Shown in pieces: positions 21,480 through 29,001 of a stretch of DNA of 32,094 bases. Source of the DNA: Bacillota bacterium (GTDB lineage Bacteria; Bacillota; Dethiobacteria; DTU022; UBA8154); NCBI GenBank assembly GCA_012798895.1, contig JAAZMI010000098.1, forward strand, positions 1 to 32,094, written 5' to 3'. The translations under genes and the position numbers were made by a program. Numbering within the stretch: position 1 is the stretch's first letter; the number at the start of each line of letters is the position of its first letter. The notes under the pieces were generated by a model. The model was not told the DNA's origin, made no database searches, and saw only the letters and a list, made by a program, of their open reading frames with translations.

Positions 21480-22694
21480 TCAACGCAGCATAACTGTGGC
21501 GTTGCTGGCACCGATGAGCATGGCGATTCCAATAAAAAAAACAAGGGCTACGGTGGCTACTGCAGCAAAAATGAGCGTCAGGCTTTCGCTCATGGTCTGC
21601 AGGGTCTCGCCCAACGTGGTCTCTCCCAAAGGTTGGATGATCGCCCCGCAAAATTTATAGACAGCAACCAACGCCAGAATTTTAAGCAAAGGAAAGATGA
21701 CCATCAGGGCTAAAATGATCAGCCCGGCGATGGTTGCGCCATTTTTGATTAAGAGGGAATAGCTGACTACGGTCTCTACCGTATCGGTTAGGATGCCCCC
21801 CACCACCGGGATTATGGCACCCGTTAAAAATTTGGCTGTCCGCAAGGCTATGGCATCGCCAATTCCCCCGGCCACCCCCTGAATAGTCATTAATCCGATA
21901 AAAAGGGTTAACAGAAGCCCCAGTCCAAAGATGCTGCAATCCCGAAAAAAGTCGGCGAGACGATTGATCTTGAAGTGTGATGAAAGATGGTTTGCCAGAT
22001 ACAGAATGGTCGAGCAAAAAATCAAAGGAAAGATTACGTTGCTGACTAGAGATGCAATAAAATGAACAGCAAAAATAATAAAGGGATGGAAAAGAGTAAC
22101 CAGGGTAATATGGCCCAGTGAAGCCAGCAGGGTAAATAAAACAGGCAGAAGGGCCAGCATAAAATCCACCATGCTTCCCACCGTGCTTCTTCCCGTCTCC
22201 ACAACGAGGGTAAAACTTTTTAAAGCCAACCCCAGCAATACAAAGAAAGCAACGGCTTCTGTCAACCGGGCCACCTCTTCCTGGCTAAAAGCCCCCTGCA
22301 GGCTTTTCAATAGGGCAGCGGCTACTGCCAGAAAGAGAAGTTGCCCCAACAGCCCCAGATTATCGACCACCTCGGCCAAAAGGTAGCGCCCCAGTCCCCT
22401 GCAAAACTCCTTATAGGGGATAGTCCCGCTCCCCTCTCCTTCCCAGATCTCCCCAATCTGCCAAGCGGGCAAAAATTCATCCATCTCCTCTTGCAATTCA
22501 GACCAGTATTTTTCCACTCCCTCCCATTCCTGTGGCATCGAAATATTTTCGCTTTCGCCTTCGTTTCCGCCGGTGGCGCAGGGGATACCCAATCTTTTTT
22601 CCCGGGCCTGTATCTCCCCGGGGTATGTCCAAATAAAAAGCGCAATGCATAAAATCAGGAATACTCGTTTCAGGGGATGCCTCGAAAAAGTCAT
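21480..22694 (-). CDS. spoIIIAE: Stage III sporulation protein AE
   Basis: 404-residue polytopic membrane protein of the SpoIIIA channel complex, distantly related to transporter components. A signal-like segment (about 8-30, 'RVFLILCIALFIWTYPGEIQA') precedes an acidic extracytoplasmic region. Six or more membrane segments follow from residue 110, including 'NLGLLGQLLFLAVAAALLKSL', 'AVAFFVLLGLALKSFTLVVETG' and 'FGLGLLLTLFIGLMTIQGVAGGIGDAIALRTAKFL' (the conserved core, about residues 255-289). The ATG at 22694 has GGAGG 14 bases upstream, longer than usual. The gene follows spoIIIAD by 28 nt. Confidence 0.96.
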   Translation of the reverse strand: MTFSRHPLKRVFLILCIALFIWTYPGEIQAREKRLGIPCATGGNEGESENISMPQEWEGVEKYWSELQEEMDEFLPAWQIGEIWEGEGSGTIPYKEFCRGLGRYLLAEVVDNLGLLGQLLFLAVAAALLKSLQGAFSQEEVARLTEAVAFFVLLGLALKSFTLVVETGRSTVGSMVDFMLALLPVLFTLLASLGHITLVTLFHPFIIFAVHFIASLVSNVIFPLIFCSTILYLANHLSSHFKINRLADFFRDCSIFGLGLLLTLFIGLMTIQGVAGGIGDAIALRTAKFLTGAIIPVVGGILTDTVETVVSYSLLIKNGATIAGLIILALMVIFPLLKILALVAVYKFCGAIIQPLGETTLGETLQTMSESLTLIFAAVATVALVFFIGIAMLIGASNATVMLR

Positions 22695-22722
22695 TTTGCC
22701 GTATGCTGCCTCCGCCTTAAAT

Positions 22723-23109
22723 TTAGGGTATAAAATTAATGATGCCCTCCAAAACCGCCACCAAAACCGGCACAGCCATAATTAAAATCAGTATTTTCCC
22801 CGCAAATTCGATCTTCACGGCAATGCTTCCTTCCCCCGCATCCCGGCAGACCTGTGCACCGAATTCCGCCAGATAAGCTATACCGATTACGCGTAGCAGG
22901 ATCCTTAAAAAAACGGTATCGATCTCGGCCTCCAACGCTAGATCGGTAATAATATCAACAACCATTGTCAGATAATTAAGCACGTAGATTACGATGATCA
23001 ACCCTACTCCAATAGATAGCAACCGGGCCAGATCGGGCCGGTTTTGACGAATAAAAAGGATCAGGATGGTGGCCACAACTCCAAAAGCCATTACCTGGGC
23101 AATCTCCAC
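22723..23109 (-). CDS. spoIIIAD: Stage III sporulation protein AD
   Basis: 128-residue membrane protein of the SpoIIIA complex with about four hydrophobic segments. 'LLRVIGIAYLAEFGAQVCRDAGEGSIAVKIEFAGKILILIMAVPVLVAVLEGI' (about residues 70-122) is its diagnostic region, with the charged 'CRDAGEGSIAVKIEFAGK' loop. The start is a GTG at 23109 with a modest GGTG upstream. spoIIIAC and spoIIIAD are 27 nt apart. Confidence 0.95.
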   Translation of the reverse strand: MEIAQVMAFGVVATILILFIRQNRPDLARLLSIGVGLIIVIYVLNYLTMVVDIITDLALEAEIDTVFLRILLRVIGIAYLAEFGAQVCRDAGEGSIAVKIEFAGKILILIMAVPVLVAVLEGIINFIP

Positions 23110-23136
23110 TGCATAACACCACTTTTGCTTAATAAA

Positions 23137-23340
23137 CTATAAATTGAAAAGGTCACGGATGCTGTTGAAAAGTTCCCCCAGCAGTTGCAAAACCAGCAAT
23201 AGAACGATCACCACGCCTACCAGGGTCAACATCTGGGCCTGTTCTTCTTTGCCTGCCTCTTTTAAAACAATATTTAATACAGAGATAAAAATACCGATTC
23301 CGGCGATCTGAAAAAGGAGATCGACCCTTAAAATATGCAT
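23137..23340 (-). CDS. spoIIIAC: Stage III sporulation protein AC
   Basis: 67-residue protein with two membrane helices ('LLFQIAGIGIFISVLNIVL' and 'LVGVVIVLLLVLQLLGELF') joined by 'KEAGKEEQAQM', the family's conserved short polar loop. The ATG at 23340 has GAGGAG seven bases upstream. Full family length. Confidence 0.95.
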   Translation of the reverse strand: MHILRVDLLFQIAGIGIFISVLNIVLKEAGKEEQAQMLTLVGVVIVLLLVLQLLGELFNSIRDLFNL

Positions 23341-23401
23341 CTTTAAACTCCTCTCCCCATATCCGGCCCCGTTAGTTTAAAACCTAAAACAGTACGATCT
23401 C

Positions 23402-23923
23402 TTATAATAGAAAAATAACGAGGGTTGTACCGCCAAGCAGCCCTAAATACTTCCACATTTTATCATTCTTTTGCAGTTCTTCCCGGGCCTCACGTAGGGC
23501 CTGTCTTAGTAATTCTTGGATCAGGGCCGTCTGCCGCAGCTGATCGTTTTTATCGCCTTTCCCCCAGGCCAGTCCCAATCTCTCCAATAATTTCATCTCA
23601 CGGGCTGAAAATGCCAGCGCTCCAGAGCTGTCTTCCCAGGCATTTTGCCAGCACCGGCGGGCACTTAATCCCCTGCTTTTCTGCATCTCTCTTGCTGCGC
23701 CCAAAAAGATGGCCCCTACCGGTTCCCTCAGCTTTGCCCCGATATTCATAAAAGCAAGGGGCAAAGGGGTTAAGCCATAATTTATCTCTGTATGGAACAT
23801 CTCCAACCCCAGCAAAAGTTCTTCCAACTGGCCGACGCGATTCCGGTAGAAAGATGATATACTGTTCCCGTAGAAATAAGTAGAAGCAATGATCAGTGCC
23901 GCCCCGAAATATTTAAGGAGCAT
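23402..23923 (-). CDS. spoIIIAB: Stage III sporulation protein AB
   Basis: 173-residue protein with an N-terminal anchor ('LLKYFGAALIIASTYFYGN') and a C-terminal hydrophobic tail ('YLGLLGGTTLVIFLL'); the helical middle has 'LLGLEMFHTEINYGLTPLP'. It resembles GspF-type secretion proteins in general layout. The ATG at 23923 lies eight bases after GGAGG, inside the last codons of spoIIIAA, so the genes overlap by eleven bases. A longer open frame upstream has no support. Confidence 0.95.
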   Translation of the reverse strand: MLLKYFGAALIIASTYFYGNSISSFYRNRVGQLEELLLGLEMFHTEINYGLTPLPLAFMNIGAKLREPVGAIFLGAAREMQKSRGLSARRCWQNAWEDSSGALAFSAREMKLLERLGLAWGKGDKNDQLRQTALIQELLRQALREAREELQKNDKMWKYLGLLGGTTLVIFLL

Positions 23924-24929
23924 CTTTCTGCCCTCCCCCCCCATAACGGGCCGAATACAGAGGCAGCCCCTTTTCCCCCTCAACGATCATCTCCAGCGTT
24001 CCCGGTCCCCGTTTACTGCTTAAGAAGATCAAACGTTCAAAGATATTTTTCTCCAACAGCTCTCCCAAAACCGGGCGCCGGAGAATCTCTTCCAGGGTAG
24101 AACCATGCGCAGATGTAATTAGCGAGATACCGGCGGAGACAGCTTCGGCAATAGCCTGTACATCTTCAACCCTACCCAGCTCGTCAGTAACGATCACTTG
24201 CGGTGAAAGGGAGCGCAACATGAGCATGATGCCCTCTGCTTTGGGGCAGGCATCCAGCACATCCGTTCTCGTACCGATATCTAACTGGGGAATCCCCCGA
24301 AAACAGCCGGCAATCTCCGAACGCTCGTCGACGATGCCCACCTTTTTCCCGGCCTGCCCCAAAATTCCGTCGCCCTCACTAATCAGCCGGGCCAGATCCC
24401 GCAGCAACGTCGTCTTTCCGGCTTGTGGAGGAGAAACGATCAAAGTATGGTAGACGCGGCTGTTATCCCGGTCGAAAAGAAAACCCAACACTTTTTCCCC
24501 TGCCCCTTTAATCTGGCGTGCTACTCGAAAATTCAGTGAGCTGATATCCCGCAATACTTTCACCCTGCCTTTTTCCAGAACCGCTCTCCCGGCCAGTCCA
24601 ACCCGGTGCCCGCCGGGAAGGGTCAGAAAACCCTGTTTCAGCTCCTCTTCAAAAGCATAGAGGGAGTAATTGCTAATTAATTCCAAAGTCTTTTCCAGGT
24701 CTTCGCTTAATACCCGGTAGGCCCCTTTGGCCGTAAGAGTGGGGCCCCTTTCTCCCAGAAAGGATTCCCCGCCCTCCGCCCAACCGATAATCAGGGGGCG
24801 GGAATGCCTTAACCGTATCTCTTCTGTTTTGTTTAAAAGTTCTGGCGATAATTTTTCAATTATGGCCCGGATTCTCGGCGCTAAAAAGGGGCAGATCTGT
24901 TCTTTGATGCTGATATTAACTTTAACCAT
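23913..24929 (-). CDS. spoIIIAA: Stage III sporulation protein AA (secretion-type ATPase)
   Basis: 338-residue ATPase that energises the SpoIIIA channel. It carries Walker A 'SPPQAGKTTLLRDLARL' (about residues 165-180), the 'GIVDERSEIAGCFRGIPQLDIGTRTDVLD' segment and Walker B 'VIVTDELGRVEDV', then 'LITSAHGSTLEEI'. The ATG at 24929 (MVKVNISIKEQ) is preferred because GAAGGTG lies eight bases upstream. It is the first gene of the spoIIIA operon, 276 nt past the previous gene. Confidence 0.95.
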   Translation of the reverse strand: MVKVNISIKEQICPFLAPRIRAIIEKLSPELLNKTEEIRLRHSRPLIIGWAEGGESFLGERGPTLTAKGAYRVLSEDLEKTLELISNYSLYAFEEELKQGFLTLPGGHRVGLAGRAVLEKGRVKVLRDISSLNFRVARQIKGAGEKVLGFLFDRDNSRVYHTLIVSPPQAGKTTLLRDLARLISEGDGILGQAGKKVGIVDERSEIAGCFRGIPQLDIGTRTDVLDACPKAEGIMLMLRSLSPQVIVTDELGRVEDVQAIAEAVSAGISLITSAHGSTLEEILRRPVLGELLEKNIFERLIFLSSKRGPGTLEMIVEGEKGLPLYSARYGGGGQKDAP

Positions 24930-25080
24930 CCATAAAACACCTTCCATTTTATAACAGATTCTTTTTGAATGCTCAGGATTTCTCTACTTTCTTCCTGGCC
25001 TCTCCCCTTAGAAAATAGTATTGCAGAAGAGATCCTTTTATGATTAACGATCTTATTTTTTTAAAATATGCTTTCTAACC

Positions 25081-25114
25081 AAAAAAACTCCCGGCTGGAA
25101 AAACCAGGAGTTTG
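25081..25114 (-). terminator. Rho-independent terminator upstream of spoIIIAA
   Basis: On the minus strand ACTCC-TGG pairs with CCA and GGGAGT around a TTTTT loop, with a small GCC bulge, and seven T follow (25087-25081). It closes the efp / acidic protein transcript (stop at 25206) and isolates spoIIIA. The gap 24930-25205 holds this terminator and, nearer spoIIIAA, a GCATATT string (25071-25065) like a sigma-E -35, but no convincing -10. Confidence 0.7.
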
Positions 25115-25205
25115 GTATTAAAAAACAACAAATTAGTCAAGATAATCAGACCGCTGCTGAGTTTCGTTTCAGGCGGGCGAACAAACAGAAGGCCGGGTTG
25201 TTCCC

Positions 25206-25748
25206 CTATTTTTCCGGCGTAACATCTTCCCCTCCTTCATCAACCATCTCTTCCAATCCTTCTTCCCATTCTTCATCGTTGATAAAAACCACTTTCCCAC
25301 AATTAGGGCAGAGAACCTCCAAGGTATCTTCATTTTCTAAAATATCATCATCTATGGGCACTTCATAGCGACACTCCGGGCATTCTACCGTGAAGCTAAC
25401 CTCATATTCATCACCGTCGGCAAATTCGTGCTCGTAATCGTCATCATCATCGTCATCGAAATCATCAAAATCGTCGTCATCATAGTCATAATCATCATCG
25501 AGGTCATCGTAATCATAGTCATCATCTTCATAGCAATCATCTTCCAAAGCAGTCAGATCTTCGTCCATGGTTTCCACATAGGAATAGAGTTCATCGCAAT
25601 CCTCCTCTAAATCCCTTATGGAATCGACCACCTCATCGAGAACCGCAATAATCTGATAAATTATCTTGCCTTCTTTTTTGTCTCCGTCCACCCCCAACCC
25701 ATCGACCAACCCTTTTAAATAACCCATCCTGGAACTGAGATCCTCCAT
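25206..25748 (-). CDS. CD1247-type protein: highly acidic, C-terminal zinc ribbon
   Basis: 180 residues. The N-terminal helical domain (about 1-70, 'LSSRMGYLKGLVDGLGVDGDKKEGKIIYQIIAVLDEVVDSI') resembles the 'CD1247 N-terminal domain' family encoded near efp in many Clostridia. A roughly 45-residue run of almost only Asp and Tyr follows (about 72-115), then a zinc ribbon with ligands in 'ECPECRYEVP' and 'LCPNCGKVVF'. The function is unknown; partner binding or RNA polymerase/ribosome association are only guesses. It lies 48 nt after efp and ends before the terminator at 25081. Confidence 0.75.
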   Translation of the reverse strand: MEDLSSRMGYLKGLVDGLGVDGDKKEGKIIYQIIAVLDEVVDSIRDLEEDCDELYSYVETMDEDLTALEDDCYEDDDYDYDDLDDDYDYDDDDFDDFDDDDDDDYEHEFADGDEYEVSFTVECPECRYEVPIDDDILENEDTLEVLCPNCGKVVFINDEEWEEGLEEMVDEGGEDVTPEK

Positions 25749-25796
25749 TTTTAACCCTCCTTTAAATTTAAAATGAACCTATCCTGCTTCTACACG

Positions 25797-26354
25797 TTAG
25801 ACGCGTTCTATATATGTACCATTGCGCGTATCAATTTTTAGGATATCTCCTTCGTTAACAAATAAAGGAACCTGAACAACGAGGCCTGTCTCCAGTTTGG
25901 CCGGTTTGTTTCCGCCGGACGCGGTATCTCCCTTGAAGCCGGGTTCGGTCTCCGAAACCTTCAACTCTACAAAATGAGGCAATTCAACACCGATGATCTC
26001 CTCCTGGCAAATTAGCACCTGTAATCGTTCATTCTCCTTTAAAAATTTGATATTATCCTCCACTTGTGACAGACTTAGGGAAATCTGTTCATAGTTTTCC
26101 GTATCCATAAAAATATATTCTTCCCCGCTGCTGTACAAATATTCCATTTCCTTCCTTTCGATCAGCGCTCTGGGCACTTTTTCTCCCGCCCGGAATGTTT
26201 TTTCTACCACAGCCCCACTGCGTATGTTTTTCAGGCGGGAACGCACAAAAGCAGAACCCTTCCCCGGTTTCACATGCTGAAAATCCACCACAGTGTAGAT
26301 GTCCCCTTCAAATTCAATGGTTAATCCCGTATGAAAATCATTAGTAGAGATCAT
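25797..26354 (-). CDS. efp: Translation elongation factor P
   Basis: Relieves ribosome stalling at polyproline. It has 185 residues and the three beta-barrel domains expected. The tip lysine is K32 in '[15 protein letters not shown]'. The C-terminal signature is '[40 protein letters not shown]' (about residues 142-181). The ATG at 26354 follows pepP by 59 nt. No EpmA/EpmB or YmfI-type modification gene is in the window. Confidence 0.97.
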   Translation of the reverse strand: MISTNDFHTGLTIEFEGDIYTVVDFQHVKPGKGSAFVRSRLKNIRSGAVVEKTFRAGEKVPRALIERKEMEYLYSSGEEYIFMDTENYEQISLSLSQVEDNIKFLKENERLQVLICQEEIIGVELPHFVELKVSETEPGFKGDTASGGNKPAKLETGLVVQVPLFVNEGDILKIDTRNGTYIERV

Positions 26355-26413
26355 CCCCGCATCACTCCTTCTTTATATTTTTTATCCGGTTGCTCTGTTT
26401 TATCTATAACCGG

Positions 26414-27484
26414 TCAGCCATAGACCAGCCTTTTTTCGCTTTTTGTCAGGATCTGCGCCCCGGTGGAGTCTAGAACAACAGAATCTTCTATCCTTACCCC
26501 TCCCCATTCCGGAATATAGAGCCCCGGTTCTACAGTAAAAACCATCCGCTCCTGCAACACTCCTTGCCCGCTTGGTGCCAGGGTGGGCAGTTCATGTATC
26601 TCCAACCCGACCCCATGGCCTAATCCGTGGCCGAAATAGGCACCATAACCTTGCTGCTGGAAATATTGCCGAACCATGGCATCTACATCAGCGCACTTCT
26701 GCCCGGCTCTAATCGATTGCAAAACCATCTCCTGGGCAGTCAAAACCAAGGTGTAGATCTCGGACTGTTTGGCTGTAGGTTCCCCGAAAAGAAATGTCCG
26801 GGTCATATCAGAATGGTAGCCATTAAATACAGCTCCGAAATCAACGGTGATCAGTTCTCCGGCTTCAATTATTTTGGAACCGGCCACGCCGTGGGGTAGA
26901 GCCGAACGTTCACCGGAAGCCACGATAGTTTCAAACGCCAGCCTCTCTGCACCCCGTTTGCGCATCTGGAATTCCAGCTCATCGGATACCTCTCGTTCGC
27001 TGATCCCCGGTTTTAATCGCGGCCATAGATCTCGCCAGGCTTCATCGGCAATCTGTGCCGCCCTGGCGATAAGTTTCACCTCGGATTCCTCTTTAACCGC
27101 TCTCACCTCTTCGATGAAGTTATTAAGCGGCAACAGTTCGATCCCCGGGATCTCCTTCTGTAGCAGCCGGTAGGCACGCAGGGTAAGATGGGCCTCTTCC
27201 AGGCCGATCTTACCAGATCTGTCCCGAGAAACAAAGGTTGCAAGCTGCGCATAATCGACGGCGCTTTTCACCTGGATAATTTCGAAAAAGGGGGCCTCCA
27301 CCGCAGCCTGTTCGATATAGCGAAAATCAGTGTAAAGCAGAGCCTCCCGGTCTGTCAGCAGTAGATAACCGCTGCTGCCGGAAAAACCGCTGAGATAGAA
27401 AATGTTCGGCGGGTGAGTAATTAAAACAGCCTCAAGATCCATCTCCGCCATCTTTTGCCTGGTATTGTTTAATCTTTTAGTCAT
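26414..27484 (-). CDS. Aminopeptidase P family protein (Xaa-Pro peptidase)
   Basis: 356-residue M24 metallopeptidase; cleaves the bond before proline in X-Pro peptides. The N-terminal creatinase-like domain (about 1-125) has 'PPNIFYLSGFSGSSGYLL'. The catalytic pita-bread domain has metal ligands in 'TVDFGAVFNGYHSDMTRTF' (two Asp), 'GHGLGHGVGLEIHE' (His), 'FTVEPGLYIPEWGGVRIED' (two Glu). The ATG at 27484 lies five bases after AAGGAGGTG. It is the first gene of the pepP-efp-acidic protein unit, which pairs two proline-related functions. Confidence 0.93.
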   Translation of the reverse strand: MTKRLNNTRQKMAEMDLEAVLITHPPNIFYLSGFSGSSGYLLLTDREALLYTDFRYIEQAAVEAPFFEIIQVKSAVDYAQLATFVSRDRSGKIGLEEAHLTLRAYRLLQKEIPGIELLPLNNFIEEVRAVKEESEVKLIARAAQIADEAWRDLWPRLKPGISEREVSDELEFQMRKRGAERLAFETIVASGERSALPHGVAGSKIIEAGELITVDFGAVFNGYHSDMTRTFLFGEPTAKQSEIYTLVLTAQEMVLQSIRAGQKCADVDAMVRQYFQQQGYGAYFGHGLGHGVGLEIHELPTLAPSGQGVLQERMVFTVEPGLYIPEWGGVRIEDSVVLDSTGAQILTKSEKRLVYG

Positions 27485-27514
27485 GTGGGCACCTCCTTTT
27501 TCATAAAGAATTAT

Positions 27515-27544
27515 TGTATATTATCTCCCTGGTAACACTGTAAA
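27515..27544 (-). promoter_or_regulatory. Likely sigma-A promoter of pepP-efp
   Basis: On the minus strand TTTACA (27544-27539), 18 bases, TATACA (27520-27515). It lies 31 nt upstream of the pepP start and downstream of the pilin operon terminator, where a new promoter would be expected. Two mismatches to consensus and the 18-base spacer make it moderate. Confidence 0.5.
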
Positions 27545-27588
27545 TTCCACTTTCAGGGAAAAAGTCCTGCAAGAACAGCAAAATTAAT

Positions 27589-27614
27589 AAAAAACCTTAA
27601 CTTTATAGTTAAAG
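27589..27614 (-). terminator. Terminator of the pilin operon
   Basis: On the minus strand CTTTAACT (27614-27607), loop ATAA, AGTTAAGG (27602-27595), all eight positions paired with one T-G, followed by six T (27594-27589). It lies 82 nt past the stop of the last minor pilin gene. Confidence 0.75.
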
Positions 27615-27695
27615 ATCGAGACCCGGCGACTATTTTAGAAATTTTTTTCAGATGTTCATCGGCTCCAAGTAACTGGAGAGATCCGGGCTGCCGCG

Positions 27696-28193
27696 CTACC
27701 AGTGTTGCGGGGGCTCCTTAGAAATCCTGACCCGCCCCGTTACCGGAGTTACAATAACGTAGAGTCTGTCCCCCTTCTTTGTTTTAAGGGTTACCGTGCC
27801 GCCGCCACTGGGGTGCCCCAGTGTGTTAAAGTGTACATTAGGGGGGTCTCCCTTAAAAGACGGAACAGATCCGAAATCCACCCCCTCCGGCAGATAGACA
27901 TTACGCTTTTCCCCCGGCAGACGCAGTTCATAGTAGTGCGAATACCTATAGAATTCTATCCTGCAAAATTCCCCGCCGGTGATCGCAGCCTGACGGATCA
28001 GTCGCAGATCGTCCGCCAAACCACGGGCCGCCGTCTCCAATTTAAGGCGATCATGCACCTGAATGTTGGGCCAGAGCACTGCGGCGCAGAGAGAGACAAT
28101 AGCCAAGGCCGCCAGCAGTTCGAGCAGCGTAAATCCTTTTTGGTTCCAATTATGTCCACTATGTCCACTACCTGTCCACAATTTTCTGGGCAA
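27696..28193 (-). CDS. Minor pseudopilin, GspH/FimT-like
   Basis: Prepilin-like protein with the peptidase site 'NQKG/FTLLELLAALAIV'; Glu is at position 5 after the cut, as required for pilus assembly, and the hydrophobic helix follows. The globular part has 'ARGLADDLRLIRQAAITGG' and a beta-rich end 'DRLYVIVTPVTGRVRISKE', typical for GspH. I prefer the TTG at 28193 (MPRKLWTGSGHSGHNWNQKG), six bases after AAAGGCGG, which gives 165 residues; a TTG at 28217 opens the frame further. The leader codes for a GSGHSGH repeat. Last gene of the operon. Confidence 0.8.
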   Translation of the reverse strand: MPRKLWTGSGHSGHNWNQKGFTLLELLAALAIVSLCAAVLWPNIQVHDRLKLETAARGLADDLRLIRQAAITGGEFCRIEFYRYSHYYELRLPGEKRNVYLPEGVDFGSVPSFKGDPPNVHFNTLGHPSGGGTVTLKTKKGDRLYVIVTPVTGRVRISKEPPQHW

Positions 28194-28227
28194 ATTATTC
28201 CGCCTTTCCAATCTCAATACTACTTAG

Positions 28228-28276
28228 GATGCAACCCCGAAAATGCCGGCCTGACCCCGGGGCCGAAAATTGCATC
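28228..28276 (-). other. Intercistronic stem-loop between PilX-like and GspH-like genes
   Basis: GATGCAA at 28228-28234 and TTGCATC at 28270-28276 form a perfect 7-bp outer stem. Inside lie CCCCGAAAAT and GGCCGAAAAT direct repeats and a GC-rich palindromic core (GCCGGCC, CCCCGGGG). The 163-nt gap 28194-28356 holds no gene. The structure may protect or process the polycistronic mRNA, or reduce expression of the last gene. Confidence 0.4.
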
Positions 28277-28356
28277 TTCAACATAGCCCAACCGACAACA
28301 GCTTGAATCAGGGCTGCCGGGTAAAATTCCCCTTCGACAGCATGGCCAAAGCTGTA

Positions 28357-28977
28357 TTACTGGCCGCTGAGGTAGAGCAGGGTTATGCTCGTTTTCCCTG
28401 TACCACTTTCATCTTCTACATTGGTTTCATCACCTGTATCGCCTTCTTCCACACCGCCTCCATCCTCGCTATCGTCATTATTTCCTGCACCGTTTTCATT
28501 CTCTACACCATCTTCGTCCCCCGTGTTATCTTCTTCTTCCACCCGGTCTACCTTCATCAAAGCCTTAATTTCAGCACGGGCACTCCTGTTTTCAAAAGTA
28601 GAGCGTGTATAACCGGTTGCTGTAAGGGTATAGAACTCTTCCGGGCCTGTCTGGTCGGCCGATTTCCGCCATTCCAGTTCAAAATATTCCCCATTCTGCC
28701 CGGAAGCGCCGCCATTGTACATATAAACCGGGTTCTCAAAGCCGTGTTCCAAAAAATAATCCGGTTGATCCCGGAGAACGGTTAGAGCAGCTTCCATGCC
28801 CGCTTCTGCAATATAATGTGCTCTTATTTTCTGCGTGTAGTTCCTGGCGATAAGTTTTTCCTGCAGCGAGCTGCGCAGAAAAGCAGTCCCCAGCAACAAT
28901 AGCGCGGCAGCAGATAAGATGACCAAGAATAAGATCGATCCTCTCTCTTCTTCCAAAGGCTTTTTAAGCATCGGCAA
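28357..28977 (-). CDS. PilX-like minor pilin assembly protein with acidic C-terminal tract
   Basis: 206 residues. The N-terminus 'EEERGSILFLVILSAAALLLLGTAFLRSS' is a PilX-type segment (a Gly before the hydrophobic helix, without the Glu5 of pilins). 'ARNYTQKIRAHYIAEAGMEAAL' is the motif of the PilX N-terminal family. From about residue 143 comes a run of some 50 residues of D, E, G and N, then 'GKTSITLLYLSGQ'. The acidic stretch is unusual and may bind Ca2+ or act as a flexible spacer. The start is either the TTG at 28977 (spacing six after GGAGG) or the ATG at 28971 (spacing twelve). Confidence 0.75.
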   Translation of the reverse strand: MPMLKKPLEEERGSILFLVILSAAALLLLGTAFLRSSLQEKLIARNYTQKIRAHYIAEAGMEAALTVLRDQPDYFLEHGFENPVYMYNGGASGQNGEYFELEWRKSADQTGPEEFYTLTATGYTRSTFENRSARAEIKALMKVDRVEEEDNTGDEDGVENENGAGNNDDSEDGGGVEEGDTGDETNVEDESGTGKTSITLLYLSGQ

Positions 28978-29001
28978 ACCGCCCCTCCTTTTTCCCTGCG
29001 G

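Noticed and set aside
21415-21651. Minus-strand open frame of 78 codons over the 3' end of spoIIIAE
   Set aside because: It is a shifted frame of spoIIIAE with Cys/His/Pro-rich, low-quality sequence and no ribosome-binding site.
25428-25610. Plus-strand open frame of almost only Ile and Val
   Set aside because: It is the antisense image of the Asp/Tyr repeat codons (GAY) of the acidic protein gene.
27615-27720. c-di-GMP-I riboswitch near the end of the pilin operon (GGTAGCGCGG ... GCCGATGAACATC on the minus strand)
   Set aside because: A few bases resemble the 3' part of the motif, but the GGCAAACC and ACGCAAAGCC cores and the correct pairing are missing, and it lies at the 3' end of the operon.
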